A stretch of DNA of 64,000 bases from Paenibacillus abyssi (lineage in GTDB: Bacteria > Bacillota > Bacilli > Paenibacillales > Paenibacillaceae): NCBI RefSeq assembly GCF_014640295.1, contig NZ_BMGR01000010.1, positions 1-64,000 of the forward strand, given 5' to 3'. Positions 17,135 through 26,208 of this stretch are shown in pieces. The notes under the pieces were generated by a model that had not been told where the DNA came from, did no database searches, and saw only the letters and a program-made list of their open reading frames with translations. Positions within the stretch are counted from its first letter, which is position 1. Each line of letters opens with the position of its first letter. Position numbers and translations under genes: made by a program.

Positions 17135-17302
17135 TTACTTTCTCCAAAACCATTTTTTGATTTCTTCCAGCGGCTTCAACTCTTTTTTCGCGCTCATATT
17201 CGGTTCTGCGCCTGTACCACTGCAGCGAATGCACATCGTCTTTCTGGGAAGGGGCCCCATCGCCTTTATCTTCCCTTTTCCTCCGCATGCTGTGCATTTC
17301 AT
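17135..17302 (-). CDS. Small zinc-ribbon protein with two CxxCxGxG repeats
   Basis: 55 residues: MKCTACGGKGKIKAMG, then KTMCIRCSGTGAEP, then a basic amphipathic tail (LKPLEEIKKWFWRK). The two CxxCxGxG units are those of the DnaJ central domain and should bind one zinc. In length and layout (zinc module then a short helix) it recalls the anti-TRAP protein RtpA, though the spacing differs and the paralogy is only a resemblance. GGAGG lies seven bases before ATG 17302. Longer upstream readings are not supported by a site. A GTAAGGG / CCCTTAC inverted repeat overlaps its stop. Confidence 0.65.
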   Translation of the reverse strand: MKCTACGGKGKIKAMGPLPRKTMCIRCSGTGAEPNMSAKKELKPLEEIKKWFWRK

Positions 17303-17507
17303 CACCTGGCCTCCTCCATTGTCGTAAGGACCTCTATTCAATTGTATGAATATAATTGTGACGCCAAGACGATTTTCTGTTTTTCTCTTTTTGCCAAGCT
17401 GGCGGCTGCTGTTCAAATTAAACTGACAGGATGTTCTGCATTTTGCCTTATAACCTGTTATACTAGTTAAATCATGTTAACTCATTTAGAAAAGAGGCCG
17501 TTACGTT

Positions 17508-19103
17508 ATGTCTTTACCATTTCAAAATCTGGGCATCCGCTATTCATTGGCGTCCCTGTTAAAATCGGGCGGAGTGTTCGAGCCGACACCCGTACAAAAA
17601 AATACCATTCCTGTCGTCTTGGACGGCCGAGATGTAATCGTTCAAGCTCAGACCGGCACAGGCAAAACATTGGCTTTTGCACTGCCGATCCTGGAAAAAA
17701 TTCAGCCGGATAACCGGAACGTTCAAGCGTTAATCATTACACCGACGAGAGAATTAGCGATTCAAATTACGAAGGAAATAAACAAACTGGCTTCCGCAAT
17801 CGGCTGTAATGTTCTGGCTGCCTATGGCGGCCAAGATGTTGAAAGCCAAATCCGCAAGCTGCAAGGAACCGCGCATATCGTTGTCGGGACCCCGGGAAGG
17901 CTGCTGGATCATCTGCGTAGAGGAACGGTAGAGTTCTGGAAGCTATCGATGCTTGTATTAGACGAAGCGGATCAAATGCTGCATATGGGTTTCCTGAACG
18001 AGGTGGAGGAAATTCTTTCCCAAACGTCAAAACACCGGCAGACGATGCTCTTCTCTGCCACAATGCCTGATAGCGTGAAGAGACTTGCTGTGCAGTATAT
18101 GCGGGACCCTGAGGACATACGCATTCAAGGGGAACGAATCACCCTGGATAACATTAATCAATATGTCGTTGAAACGACCGATCGTGCGAAGCTGCAGACG
18201 CTGGTTAAAATGGTTGAAACCGATCGGCCCTATCTGGCAGTCGTATTCTGCCGTACGAAAATCCGTGCGAAAAAGCTTGCCGAATCGTTATTGTCGCTCG
18301 GACTTGAAGTAGACGAGCTGCATGGCGATCTGACCCAGGCCAAACGTGAGCAGGTCATGAAACGTTTCCGCAGCGCCAAGCTGCAGCTGCTTGTGGCAAC
18401 CGATGTCGCAGCACGCGGATTGGATGTGGAAGGCGTTACACATGTTTTTAATTATGACATCCCTCAAGATGCGGAAACGTATATCCATCGGATCGGCCGT
18501 ACAGGCCGGGCTGGACATAAAGGCACAGCTATTACACTAGCTTCTCCAAGAGACCGAATGACACTTCAAGTCATTGAACGCGGTATCGATGCCACCCTGG
18601 AACGTCGCAGCATGGGCACTCTCGATGTCATTGCGGAAGCGAAGGTATCGGATGAACGCACCAGCCGATCTGCAGGTGCCTCCTCGAGAGGAAGAAAGAC
18701 AAACGCTTCCAATCGCGGGGATTACAGCGGTAAACCAATGAGAAAAGCGCCCGGCAATGCCGGACGCGATCATAGAAGAAATGAAGCAAGCCGTGACGAT
18801 AATACGCAAGAGACGACGCGCGGAGTACGCGGACAAGCCCAGGAACATGGACGGGGACGCAGTTCCAAGTCAAACTCATCCCGCAATGGTGCAGGCTCTT
18901 CTCGCAGCGGCTCAAGCTCATCCCGCAATGGTGCAGGCTCTTCTCGCAGCGGCTCAAGCTCATCCCGCAATGGAGCAAGCTCTTCTCGCGGCGGCTCAAG
19001 CCCGGCCCGCAATGGAGCAAGCTCTTCTCGCGGCGGCTCAAGCCCGGCCCGCAACGGAGCAGGTTCTTCTCGCGGCGGCGGACGAGGACGCAGCGGCAGA
19101 TAA
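17508..19103 (+). CDS. DEAD-box ATP-dependent RNA helicase with Ser/Arg/Gly repeat tail
   Basis: 531 residues. The helicase core has the Q motif (FEPTPVQ), motif I AQTGTGKT (47-54), PTRELA, TPGR, DEAD (152-155), SAT, and C-terminal ARGLD and HRIGRTGRAG. Members remodel structured RNA in cold adaptation, ribosome assembly and mRNA decay. After residue 380 comes a basic, disordered tail. Its last 80 residues are five 14-residue repeats of the type SSRNGAGSSRSGSS turning into RGG-like units, probably for RNA binding. ATG follows AAAGAGG. It is of the DeaD/CshA type; which paralogue cannot be told. Its stop is one base from that of hrpB. Confidence 0.95.
   Translation: MSLPFQNLGIRYSLASLLKSGGVFEPTPVQKNTIPVVLDGRDVIVQAQTGTGKTLAFALPILEKIQPDNRNVQALIITPTRELAIQITKEINKLASAIGCNVLAAYGGQDVESQIRKLQGTAHIVVGTPGRLLDHLRRGTVEFWKLSMLVLDEADQMLHMGFLNEVEEILSQTSKHRQTMLFSATMPDSVKRLAVQYMRDPEDIRIQGERITLDNINQYVVETTDRAKLQTLVKMVETDRPYLAVVFCRTKIRAKKLAESLLSLGLEVDELHGDLTQAKREQVMKRFRSAKLQLLVATDVAARGLDVEGVTHVFNYDIPQDAETYIHRIGRTGRAGHKGTAITLASPRDRMTLQVIERGIDATLERRSMGTLDVIAEAKVSDERTSRSAGASSRGRKTNASNRGDYSGKPMRKAPGNAGRDHRRNEASRDDNTQETTRGVRGQAQEHGRGRSSKSNSSRNGAGSSRSGSSSSRNGAGSSRSGSSSSRNGASSSRGGSSPARNGASSSRGGSSPARNGAGSSRGGGRGRSGR
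18876..19085 (+). repeat. 42-base tandem repeat encoding the helicase tail
   Basis: About five head-to-tail copies of a 42-base unit (14 codons). The first two are nearly identical in DNA, and the later ones drift from Ser-Ser-Arg to Pro-Ala-Arg and from Arg-Ser-Gly to Arg-Gly-Gly. It looks like recent expansion by slippage or unequal exchange. Confidence 0.85.
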
Positions 19104-19104
19104 T

Positions 19105-21600
19105 CTAGGTACGGGGACGAACCCGGCTTGTCGGCATGGCGACCAACGGATCTTCAGGCCAATAATGTTTAGGATAACGTCCCTTCAAATCCTTTTTGAC
19201 CTCGAAATATGTCGTGCTCCAGAAACTTTCCAAATCCCGAGTCACCTGCACCGGGCGCTGCGCCGGAGATAACAAATGCAGGATGACCGGGATTTTTCCA
19301 TTTCCGATGCTAGGCGTACGCAGCAGACCGAATACCTCTTGAAGCCGAACAGCGATTGCCGGCGCACTGCTATCCGTGTAATCAACCGGAATCCGCGACC
19401 CGCTTGGCACGGTAATATAGGTCGGCGCCGCATCTTCCAATATACGCTGCTGCTGCCAAGACAACATTAATTCCAACACTGCTTTTACTTGAAGCCGCTG
19501 CAGATCATTGCCGCTTCGCATTCCGACTAAGTGAGGCAGAAGCCATTCATCCAATGTTTCCAGCAAATTCTCCTCATCCATCGAAGGCCAAGCGGGATCA
19601 ATCTCTTGCATAAAGCGGTTCCTCTGCTGATACTGCCGCGCCTGCTTAGTCCATGGCAGCAAGTCCAAGCCTTCTTGGCGTACGGCATCCGTTAGAGCGG
19701 CAGCAACAGCCTCTGCATCAGGGGCGGATTGCTGCCTTTCTTTTATGACAAGCGCACCGAGCCTGACTTGCTCTTTCGCTTTCACCGTCCGCAGCTCCCG
19801 ATCCCAAGCCACAGAGGATTCCGTAATCAGCTCTTCCTTAAAATAAAACTCCATATCGGGCAGCTCAATCGGCGCGGCAAGCTGTATCCGGCTATCCGCG
19901 CCAATATCATCAAGCTCCGCGGCAGCAAGGTAAGGCGAATTAGACAGGACTTGAAGATCTGTGATAACAGCCCCCCTTCCGTTTCGAAGCAAAAACCTGC
20001 CGCCGGATCTTCCTTTTGCAATCCGGTCAGGATAAGCGAAGGCAAGCAGCAGTCCGCATTTATCGAAATGCCTTATCCGCTCCCCGCTTCTCGGGATATC
20101 AAAGGACTGCTGCCACTGCTGCGCTTCAGCCAGGATCCGCCTCCGGAGGGCATGATCAACCGTATAACCAGGGAGCTCCACTCCAGCAAGCGCCTCCATT
20201 CTGAGACGCATGTCGACTTCTGCTCTTCCTCCTGACATTCGCAGCAAATCCCGTTCTCCCAGCAATGCCGCAAGCATGCAAGCTTCCGGTCCTAATCCTA
20301 ACTTTGCAGCGCGGACAATCATATGGGACAGCCTGGGATGTCCTCCTGCAGAAGCCAACCGGCGGCCATGCTCTGTCGGCTTTCCTGTTTGATCTATCGC
20401 ACCTAATTGCTGCAGCAGCTGTACTGCTTGTTGATAGGCTGCTTCCGGCGGCGGATCAAGCCATAACAGTTCATCAGGCTCCGTAACTCCCCAGCTGGCC
20501 AATTCCAATACGAACGGCGCCAAATCCGCTTCGCGAATTTCCGGTACGCCGCTCTCTTCAAGCATCCGATCCTCTTCCTCTGTCCACAGGCGGTAGCAAA
20601 CACCGGGTCCAAGCCTTCCCGCACGTCCCCGCCGCTGATCAGCCGATGCTCTGGATACGGCAACCGTCTCAAGGCGAGTCATGCCGGTGCGCGGTGAAAA
20701 CCGGGGTACCCGCATCCGGCCGCTGTCAATCACAATATGGACGCCTTCCACCGTCAAGCTTGATTCCGCAATGGAGGTGCTGAGCACAATCTTGCGTTTG
20801 CCATCAGCACTACGCTTGATTGCCGCATCCTGCGCTTCAAGCGACAAATTGCCATGCAGCGGAGTGATGGCAATCGTCCGGGACAGGTTTTGTTCCTCCA
20901 GAAGTCTTCGCACTCTGTTGATTTCTCCGGCACCAGGCAAAAAGACGAGCAGATCGCCTTCCTTTTGTTCTGATAAAGCCCTGAAGATCGTCCGAGCAAC
21001 TGCCGTCTCTATTTTCTCTTCGATCTGCTGCTGGGTAAAGAGCGTTTGCACCGGAAAAACCCGGCCTTCGCTGCGAATGACCGGCGCGTCATTTAACAGC
21101 TTGGCAACCTTATCCGTTTCCAATGTGGCAGACATAACAAGCAGCCGCAGTTCATCCCTCAGCAACTGCTGCGTTTGAAGACTAAGGGCCAGGCCAAGAT
21201 CAGCATGCAGGCTCCGCTCATGAAATTCATCAAAGATAATTAAGCCGACACCCTCGAGCGCCTGATCTACCTGCAGCATCCTGGTCAGCACGCCTTCTGT
21301 GACGACCTCGATTCTAGTATTCGGGCCAACCTTGGTATCCATACGCACACGGTAGCCCACCGTTGCGCCAGTTGGTTCACCCAGTGCGGATGACATATAA
21401 TGTGCTGCAGCCCGCGCAGCCAAGCGGCGCGGCTCCAGCATAACGATCTTCTTTCCATTAAGCCAAGGTTCATTCAACAATGCCAGGGGCACCCTTGTCG
21501 TTTTTCCGGCACCCGGAGCTGCGACCAGCACAGCTGAATTTCGAACACTTAACGTTGATTTTAATGAAGGAACGACCTTATCAATCGGAAGTTCCGACAT
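19105..21600 (-). CDS. hrpB: ATP-dependent helicase HrpB
   Basis: 831 residues. HrpB is a DEAH/RHA-family superfamily 2 helicase. Walker [10 protein letters not shown] (28-36), motif II DEFH (within [12 protein letters not shown]), SATL, and the C-terminal [19 protein letters not shown] are present, followed by the HrpB C-terminal domain. The cellular role in bacteria is poorly known; RNA substrates are presumed. ATG follows GAGGAGG. The start overlaps the 3' end of the MHYT kinase gene by 20 bases, so the two are coupled. The 3' end abuts the convergent DEAD helicase with no terminator in between. Confidence 0.95.
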   Translation of the reverse strand: MSELPIDKVVPSLKSTLSVRNSAVLVAAPGAGKTTRVPLALLNEPWLNGKKIVMLEPRRLAARAAAHYMSSALGEPTGATVGYRVRMDTKVGPNTRIEVVTEGVLTRMLQVDQALEGVGLIIFDEFHERSLHADLGLALSLQTQQLLRDELRLLVMSATLETDKVAKLLNDAPVIRSEGRVFPVQTLFTQQQIEEKIETAVARTIFRALSEQKEGDLLVFLPGAGEINRVRRLLEEQNLSRTIAITPLHGNLSLEAQDAAIKRSADGKRKIVLSTSIAESSLTVEGVHIVIDSGRMRVPRFSPRTGMTRLETVAVSRASADQRRGRAGRLGPGVCYRLWTEEEDRMLEESGVPEIREADLAPFVLELASWGVTEPDELLWLDPPPEAAYQQAVQLLQQLGAIDQTGKPTEHGRRLASAGGHPRLSHMIVRAAKLGLGPEACMLAALLGERDLLRMSGGRAEVDMRLRMEALAGVELPGYTVDHALRRRILAEAQQWQQSFDIPRSGERIRHFDKCGLLLAFAYPDRIAKGRSGGRFLLRNGRGAVITDLQVLSNSPYLAAAELDDIGADSRIQLAAPIELPDMEFYFKEELITESSVAWDRELRTVKAKEQVRLGALVIKERQQSAPDAEAVAAALTDAVRQEGLDLLPWTKQARQYQQRNRFMQEIDPAWPSMDEENLLETLDEWLLPHLVGMRSGNDLQRLQVKAVLELMLSWQQQRILEDAAPTYITVPSGSRIPVDYTDSSAPAIAVRLQEVFGLLRTPSIGNGKIPVILHLLSPAQRPVQVTRDLESFWSTTYFEVKKDLKGRYPKHYWPEDPLVAMPTSRVRPRT

Positions 21601-23485
21601 ATAACGATGCCTCCTCAGAACGATGTTCTACTTTAAAAGGCACCTTAAACGCAACTGATGCCCCAACCTCTCTATCCTGCTTCAATACGATCTCTCCCTG
21701 CATCAGTTCTGTCAGTTTTTTGCATATTGCAAGGCCGAGTCCGGTTCCTTCAAAACTCCGATTGGTCGAAGAGTCAAGCTGGGAAAAAGGCTCAAAAATC
21801 CGATTCCGCATCTCAGGAGCAATCCCGATCCCAGTGTCGGATACGACAAACTCAAGCTGAATGCGATTCACATCGTCTCTACCTTCTGCATCCAGCAGCA
21901 CTTCAAGCTTGACTGAACCGGATGGCGTAAATTTCACCGCATTGTCAATGAGATTAATTAATATTTGTCTTAAACGGACAGGATCGCCGATTAACCAAGC
22001 TGGAATATCCATAGCTACACTGGATTCCAGGATAAGCCCTTTTTCCATTGCAGGCTGTTCGAATAGTTCTAAACACTCCTCGAGAACATATTCAAGCTTG
22101 AATACTTCCTCGTTAAGTGAGATTTTCCCGGTTTCAATGCGTGAAAAATCGAGTATAGCATTGATAATCCGCAATAATGCTTCTGCGCTTTTTCCCTGCA
22201 GCTCGAGCAGCTCCCTTTGGCTGTCATCAAGCTCAGTCTCCAGAACCAGCTCATTAATGCCTATGATTCCATTTAAAGGCGTTCGAATTTCATGGCTCAT
22301 GACAGAGAGGAACTCACTTTTTACCTTTGCAGCGCTTTCCGCTTCTTCTTTAGCCTGTATTAACGCCAATTCCGCTTCTTTTTGCGAGGTGATGTCCTTA
22401 CAGATGATATAGATATACTGATGTTCTTCGAGAAATAAGGGGAACATGGTCGTGCTCAAAATAATCTTGCTTCCGTTGCGGTGGCGAATGGAAAAATCCG
22501 TTTTTTGCGGGTTCCCTTTTTTCACCTCTTCGTAGCTCGTGATCAGCTTTTCCAGTTCATTCTGGTCATATAATAGACTACCGCGTTTCATATTTATAAA
22601 TTCATCTGCGGAATAACCTGTGATTCGCTCCGATGAAGGATTCGCACTGACAAAATGATTGGTTTTAGGATCAAAGCATACAACCAGATCCGGACTGTGC
22701 TCAAATAACATCATATATCTCTTCTCATTATACCGTGCCAGCCGCATCATATTTTTCCGATCGATAAACAAACCGAAAAGCACAAGCGATAAAATGAACA
22801 AGACTGTGATTCCGACAATCACGGCAAGCGTCGAACGATCGATCGCCGTATCATTTCCAACATAAGCGCTATCCGTAAAAGGGGTGAAATGTGCAGCCAG
22901 CATGGCTGTATAATGCATGCCGGCGATAGCGGCCCCTAAACAAACCGCCCCGATGATCTTGCTCTTCATGGCAGCTGGCTCGGACAATCGTTCCCGACGC
23001 ATGAACGAGAAGTGTAACGACAACAATGATGTCACAAACGCGATGACAACAGAAATCGCCACAAGATAAACATCATGCGTCAAATCCGCTGGCATCCGCA
23101 TGGATGCCATCCCGGTATAATGCATGCTTACAATCCCTAACCCGACTAATAATCCACCCAGCAGCCAATACATTCTCTTTACAGAATTTCTTGTGATTAA
23201 GAACAAGGCTACCATCGCCGCAGAGATTGGGAGTATAACAGACAAGAGCATCGTAGGTAAATGGTATGAAATCGGAAAATCCGTATGAAAAGCAAGCATG
23301 CCGATAAAATGCATGGACCAAATGCCGATTCCAAGCACGGTGGAAGCCAGAAGCATCCATTTGATTGATCTGGTGCCTGACACCAGAATCCGGTCAATTA
23401 AGTCGATTGCTGTATAAGCGGCAACTATAGAAACCAATATCGAGAAAAAGACAATGAACCCGCTAAAATGGCCGATACTATGATG
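21581..23485 (-). CDS. MHYT-PAS sensor histidine kinase
   Basis: 634 residues. Three MHYT modules in seven membrane helices ([27 protein letters not shown] within residues about 1-245) are thought to sense O2, CO or NO through copper. A PAS domain (about 265-370) and HisKA with [15 protein letters not shown] follow. The ATPase domain has [23 protein letters not shown] and GTGLGLAIC. There is no receiver domain and no response regulator nearby, so its partner is encoded elsewhere. ATG at 23485 follows AAGGAG at seven bases; seven more upstream codons are unlikely. Cotranscribed with hrpB by overlap. Confidence 0.92.
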   Translation of the reverse strand, partial: HHSIGHFSGFIVFFSILVSIVAAYTAIDLIDRILVSGTRSIKWMLLASTVLGIGIWSMHFIGMLAFHTDFPISYHLPTMLLSVILPISAAMVALFLITRNSVKRMYWLLGGLLVGLGIVSMHYTGMASMRMPADLTHDVYLVAISVVIAFVTSLLSLHFSFMRRERLSEPAAMKSKIIGAVCLGAAIAGMHYTAMLAAHFTPFTDSAYVGNDTAIDRSTLAVIVGITVLFILSLVLFGLFIDRKNMMRLARYNEKRYMMLFEHSPDLVVCFDPKTNHFVSANPSSERITGYSADEFINMKRGSLLYDQNELEKLITSYEEVKKGNPQKTDFSIRHRNGSKIILSTTMFPLFLEEHQYIYIICKDITSQKEAELALIQAKEEAESAAKVKSEFLSVMSHEIRTPLNGIIGINELVLETELDDSQRELLELQGKSAEALLRIINAILDFSRIETGKISLNEEVFKLEYVLEECLELFEQPAMEKGLILESSVAMDIPAWLIGDPVRLRQILINLIDNAVKFTPSGSVKLEVLLDAEGRDDVNRIQLEFVVSDTGIGIAPEMRNRIFEPFSQLDSSTNRSFEGTGLGLAICKKLTELMQGEIVLKQDREVGASVAFKVPFKVEHRSEEASLYVGTSD

Positions 23486-23532
23486 CATCTTTCTTCTCCT
23501 TGACAAAAAAAGTGATAGAATGCATATCTCAC

Positions 23533-23562
23533 TCTATATTAACCTTGTTATGATATTATCAA
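23533..23562 (-). promoter_or_regulatory. Candidate sigma-A promoter of the MHYT kinase-hrpB unit
   Basis: Minus strand TTGATA (23557-23562), an 18-base spacer, TATAGA (23533-23538), about 48 bases before the start codon. Confidence 0.4.
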
Positions 23563-23704
23563 ACGGTTTTTTTGTTTATTTTAAATCGATTATACATGAA
23601 AGATATCGGCTTTGTCCGCTGTTTGGAGACGAATTTACAATCTTTAAGATAATCTTAAGCCATTCTTAAACCATCAACGCCTATCATTAAATCGGATTCA
23701 GGGC

Positions 23705-23734
23705 TTGCCTCTGCCGGGCTGTTCATGTTATCAT
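23705..23734 (+). promoter_or_regulatory. Promoter of tRNA-Asp
   Basis: TTGCCT (-35), 18 bases, TATCAT (-10) with an extended TG one base upstream. It ends 18 bases before the tRNA. Confidence 0.55.
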
Positions 23735-23752
23735 TTCCATTGTATTACTCAT

Positions 23753-23829
23753 GGAGCTGTGGTGTAGAGGCCTAACATGCCTGCCTGTCACGCAGGAGAC
23801 CGCGGGTTCGAATCCCGTCAGCTCCGCCA
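23753..23829 (+). tRNA. tRNA-Asp (GTC), CCA encoded
   Basis: 77 bases with acceptor stem GGAGCTG / CAGCTCC, discriminator G, anticodon arm CCTGC-CTGTCAC-GCAGG giving anticodon GTC, and T arm GCGGG-TTCGAAT-CCCGT. The CCA end is encoded. A G34 anticodon can carry queuosine, the base modified by the product of the next gene. Confidence 0.97.
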
Positions 23830-23858
23830 TTTTTCACTTACATAACACTTCAATATAA

Positions 23859-23894
23859 CGAGCAAGGGATCACCGTATCCTTGGCTCGTTTTTT
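23859..23894 (+). terminator. Terminator between tRNA-Asp and gluQ
   Basis: CGAGCAAGG / CCTTGGCTCG (one bulge) followed by TTTTTT. It ends just before the ribosome binding site of gluQ, so any gluQ expression from the tRNA promoter needs read-through. Confidence 0.75.
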
Positions 23895-23910
23895 GTACGG
23901 GGTGATAGGG

Positions 23911-24876
23911 ATGAGCCGTTTGAGAGGCCGCTTTGCGCCAACGCCTTCCGGCGAGTTACATATCGGCAATGGATATACGGCTCTTCTGGCCTGGCTGCAG
24001 ATTCGCCAAGCCGGAGGCCAATTTATACTGCGAATAGAAGATATCGACACGACACGCTCGAGAAAAGAGTTGGCCGGGCTCATCATGAACGATCTGAGAT
24101 GGCTTGGGATCGATTGGGATGAGGGTCCTGATATTGGCGGGCCCTGCGGTCCCTACACTCAATCCGAGAGACTGGAGATTTATGAGCTTGCGCTGCGGCG
24201 TTTAAGTGTTGGCGGCAAGCTTTATTCTTGTTTCTGCAGCCGTGCCGAATTAAGGGCGATTGCAAGTGCGCCTCACGGGTTATCTTCAGAAGGGCCGTTA
24301 TACCCGGGAACTTGCCGTCTTCTTTCCGATAAGCAGCGTGCTGCCAAATCGGCCTACAAGACTCCATCCCAGCGTTTTCAAATGCGGGAAGAGGCCGTTC
24401 GTTACATCGATCTGGCCGCTGGTGAACAATCATTTTCTCCAGGCTCAGGCGGGGATTTTGTTATAAAACGTGCGGATGGCATCAACAGCTATCAGCTTGC
24501 AGTAGTCGTTGACGATGCACTGATGGGCATTACAGATGTATTGCGGGGCTCAGATCTGCTCGACTCGATGCCGCGGCAGCTCCAGCTTTACGAGGCGCTA
24601 GGCTATGAACCGCCAAGATTCGCGCATGTGCCGCTGCTTCACGGTTCGGATGGCAAGCGGCTAGCCAAGCGGCAGGGCGACTTCTCCATTGCTGCGATAC
24701 GGGAAGCCGTCCGTCATCCCGAACCGATCATAGGCTTATTGGCGTTTTTATGCAACCTGCATGACCGCCCCGAGCCGATATCGGCCCGTGAGCTGATCCC
24801 TTATTTCGATCTAAACAAATTGCCTAAACAGGCGATTAAGCTTGATGTTTCCATGCTTCAGCGCCTCCACAAATGA
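23911..24876 (+). CDS. gluQ: Glutamyl-Q tRNA(Asp) synthetase
   Basis: 321 residues, the truncated GluRS paralogue lacking the anticodon-binding domain. It activates glutamate and attaches it to queuosine 34 of tRNA-Asp. Seen are [14 protein letters not shown] (HIGH-like), [11 protein letters not shown], the zinc set CFC plus YPGTC, and KRLAKRQGD in place of KMSKS. ATG at 23911 follows GGGGTGATAGGG; an upstream TTG lies inside the tRNA terminator. It sits 82 bases after the tRNA-Asp gene it should serve, which is a notable pairing. It converges on cobC. Confidence 0.93.
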   Translation: MSRLRGRFAPTPSGELHIGNGYTALLAWLQIRQAGGQFILRIEDIDTTRSRKELAGLIMNDLRWLGIDWDEGPDIGGPCGPYTQSERLEIYELALRRLSVGGKLYSCFCSRAELRAIASAPHGLSSEGPLYPGTCRLLSDKQRAAKSAYKTPSQRFQMREEAVRYIDLAAGEQSFSPGSGGDFVIKRADGINSYQLAVVVDDALMGITDVLRGSDLLDSMPRQLQLYEALGYEPPRFAHVPLLHGSDGKRLAKRQGDFSIAAIREAVRHPEPIIGLLAFLCNLHDRPEPISARELIPYFDLNKLPKQAIKLDVSMLQRLHK

Positions 24877-24894
24877 ACATTAACCGCTGCGGCC

Positions 24895-25503
24895 TTATGC
24901 CAACCGAGTCCATGTGCCACTTCCCAGACCGACCTTGTACAAGCTGCCGCACGGTACATCCAGATCCCAAAAGGACAGCTCTGGCAGTAGATACGTAAGC
25001 AGCATACGGACGGGTCCTCCATGAGAGACAATCAAAATATCGTTTTTTACACCTAGGCCGCAGCGTAGCGGGTCAATAACATCGGCCGCAAAGCGGATGA
25101 TGCGCCCGTGCAGCGCATCGGTTGTTTCCCCGCCAGGCGGAGCATGCCGGGCCTGATCAATCAGCCATTGGCTGTATTGCGGATCCGGGCTTAAGTCCTC
25201 ATAGGTCTTTCCTTCCCAGCTGCCAAAGTGAAGCTCGCGCAGCCTGTCGTCAAATACCGCATGCCCGATCCAATCCGCACGCACCTCCAGCAGCGTTTGC
25301 TTCGCCCGGATTAAATCACTGCAATAAACCGCAGTGAAGGCTGCACCTCGCAGTTGATCCTTTGCGTCCTCCAGCAGCGGCAGCTCGTCTATATCCAAGG
25401 GTTGATCCGTATGGCCGATATAACGGCGCTCCTTGTTCCAAGCTGTTTTCCCATGGCGAAGCAAGTAGACTGAAGCTTCTGCCGGGCCCGATTCAACTCT
25501 CAT
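24895..25503 (-). CDS. cobC: Histidine phosphatase, probable alpha-ribazole phosphatase
   Basis: 202 residues. The catalytic LLRHGKTAWN (phosphorylated His 17), the second His in IVSHGG and the Glu of RELHFGSWEGKTYEDL are as in CobC and other small histidine phosphatases. As last gene of a cobalamin salvage operon it most likely removes the phosphate from alpha-ribazole phosphate or adenosylcobalamin 5'-phosphate. The family also holds phosphoglycerate mutases, so the assignment rests on context. Its start overlaps cbiZ by 11 bases. Confidence 0.82.
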   Translation of the reverse strand: MRVESGPAEASVYLLRHGKTAWNKERRYIGHTDQPLDIDELPLLEDAKDQLRGAAFTAVYCSDLIRAKQTLLEVRADWIGHAVFDDRLRELHFGSWEGKTYEDLSPDPQYSQWLIDQARHAPPGGETTDALHGRIIRFAADVIDPLRCGLGVKNDILIVSHGGPVRMLLTYLLPELSFWDLDVPCGSLYKVGLGSGTWTRLA

Positions 25504-26206
25504 GCTGCGTCACCGTCGCCATGTATACACTGTCGTAGACAACCTTGCCTATGATGTTGCCGATCGTTGTGGCCGCTCCGGCATAACGGTGGATCTCTTG
25601 AAAGTTTTCACTCTGGCTGACACCGATCATCAGCGCATCGGTCGTCGTTCCTGTAGCGATGCTGCCGGTAACCAAGTCCTGAATACCCAGATCGGACAGG
25701 GCTGCTGCCTTTGCTTCAGCAGCTGTAATTAAGGCATTGACCATGGCGGAGTGTGACATCCTTCCGTCTACAAATACCATCGTATTAATCGTTCCCACCG
25801 CCGGATAGGCAGAGAACACCGGCCTTGCCAAGCCTGCACGGGCAGCGTTGCGAGTGCCGGAAGTTGAGCAGCAGACGATCCGGAAATGATCCCCGTGCTG
25901 TTCCGCGATCGCCGCATGAGTAAGCTTGGCCGCCGTGATCAATCCGATCGTTGTATCAGCCGGATATTCCCAATGCCCCAACTGTTCGAGCACATCGGAT
26001 ACAGGATCTGAGCATTGATAGCTTAGCGGCACCCGCCAGTTCACCCAATGATCCGCCATCCGCAAGCCGCCGTTGTACACCGCACTGCTTATGCATTCCA
26101 GCTGCCCTGTTCCTTTTACCAGAAGGTGGTCATCGCGATACGATATCATCAAGCCCGGCCATACAGATGAGCAGTAGTCTTGTCCACTGCGAAAAGGCTG
26201 TACCAT
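25493..26206 (-). CDS. cbiZ: Adenosylcobinamide amidohydrolase
   Basis: 237 residues. CbiZ cleaves the aminopropanol tail from adenosylcobinamide, giving adenosylcobyric acid, so that imported or foreign corrinoids can be rebuilt with the cell's own lower ligand. Characteristic blocks are GLRMADHWVNWRVP, GTINTMVFVDGRMSHSAMVN and TGTTTDA. It has no fused CobU/CobS or transporter domain. It lies two bases after cobQ. Its presence marks the operon as a corrinoid salvage and remodelling system. Confidence 0.88.
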   Translation of the reverse strand: MVQPFRSGQDYCSSVWPGLMISYRDDHLLVKGTGQLECISSAVYNGGLRMADHWVNWRVPLSYQCSDPVSDVLEQLGHWEYPADTTIGLITAAKLTHAAIAEQHGDHFRIVCCSTSGTRNAARAGLARPVFSAYPAVGTINTMVFVDGRMSHSAMVNALITAAEAKAAALSDLGIQDLVTGSIATGTTTDALMIGVSQSENFQEIHRYAGAATTIGNIIGKVVYDSVYMATVTQHES

Positions 26207-26208
26207 CT

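Noticed and set aside
18876-19085. Repeat array considered as CRISPR
   Set aside because: Units are head-to-tail and in frame, with no unique spacers and no cas genes; it is a coding tandem repeat.
18628-19272. Repetitive frames on both strands over the helicase tail
   Set aside because: They are translations of the same 42-base repeats in other frames; the helicase frame explains the region.
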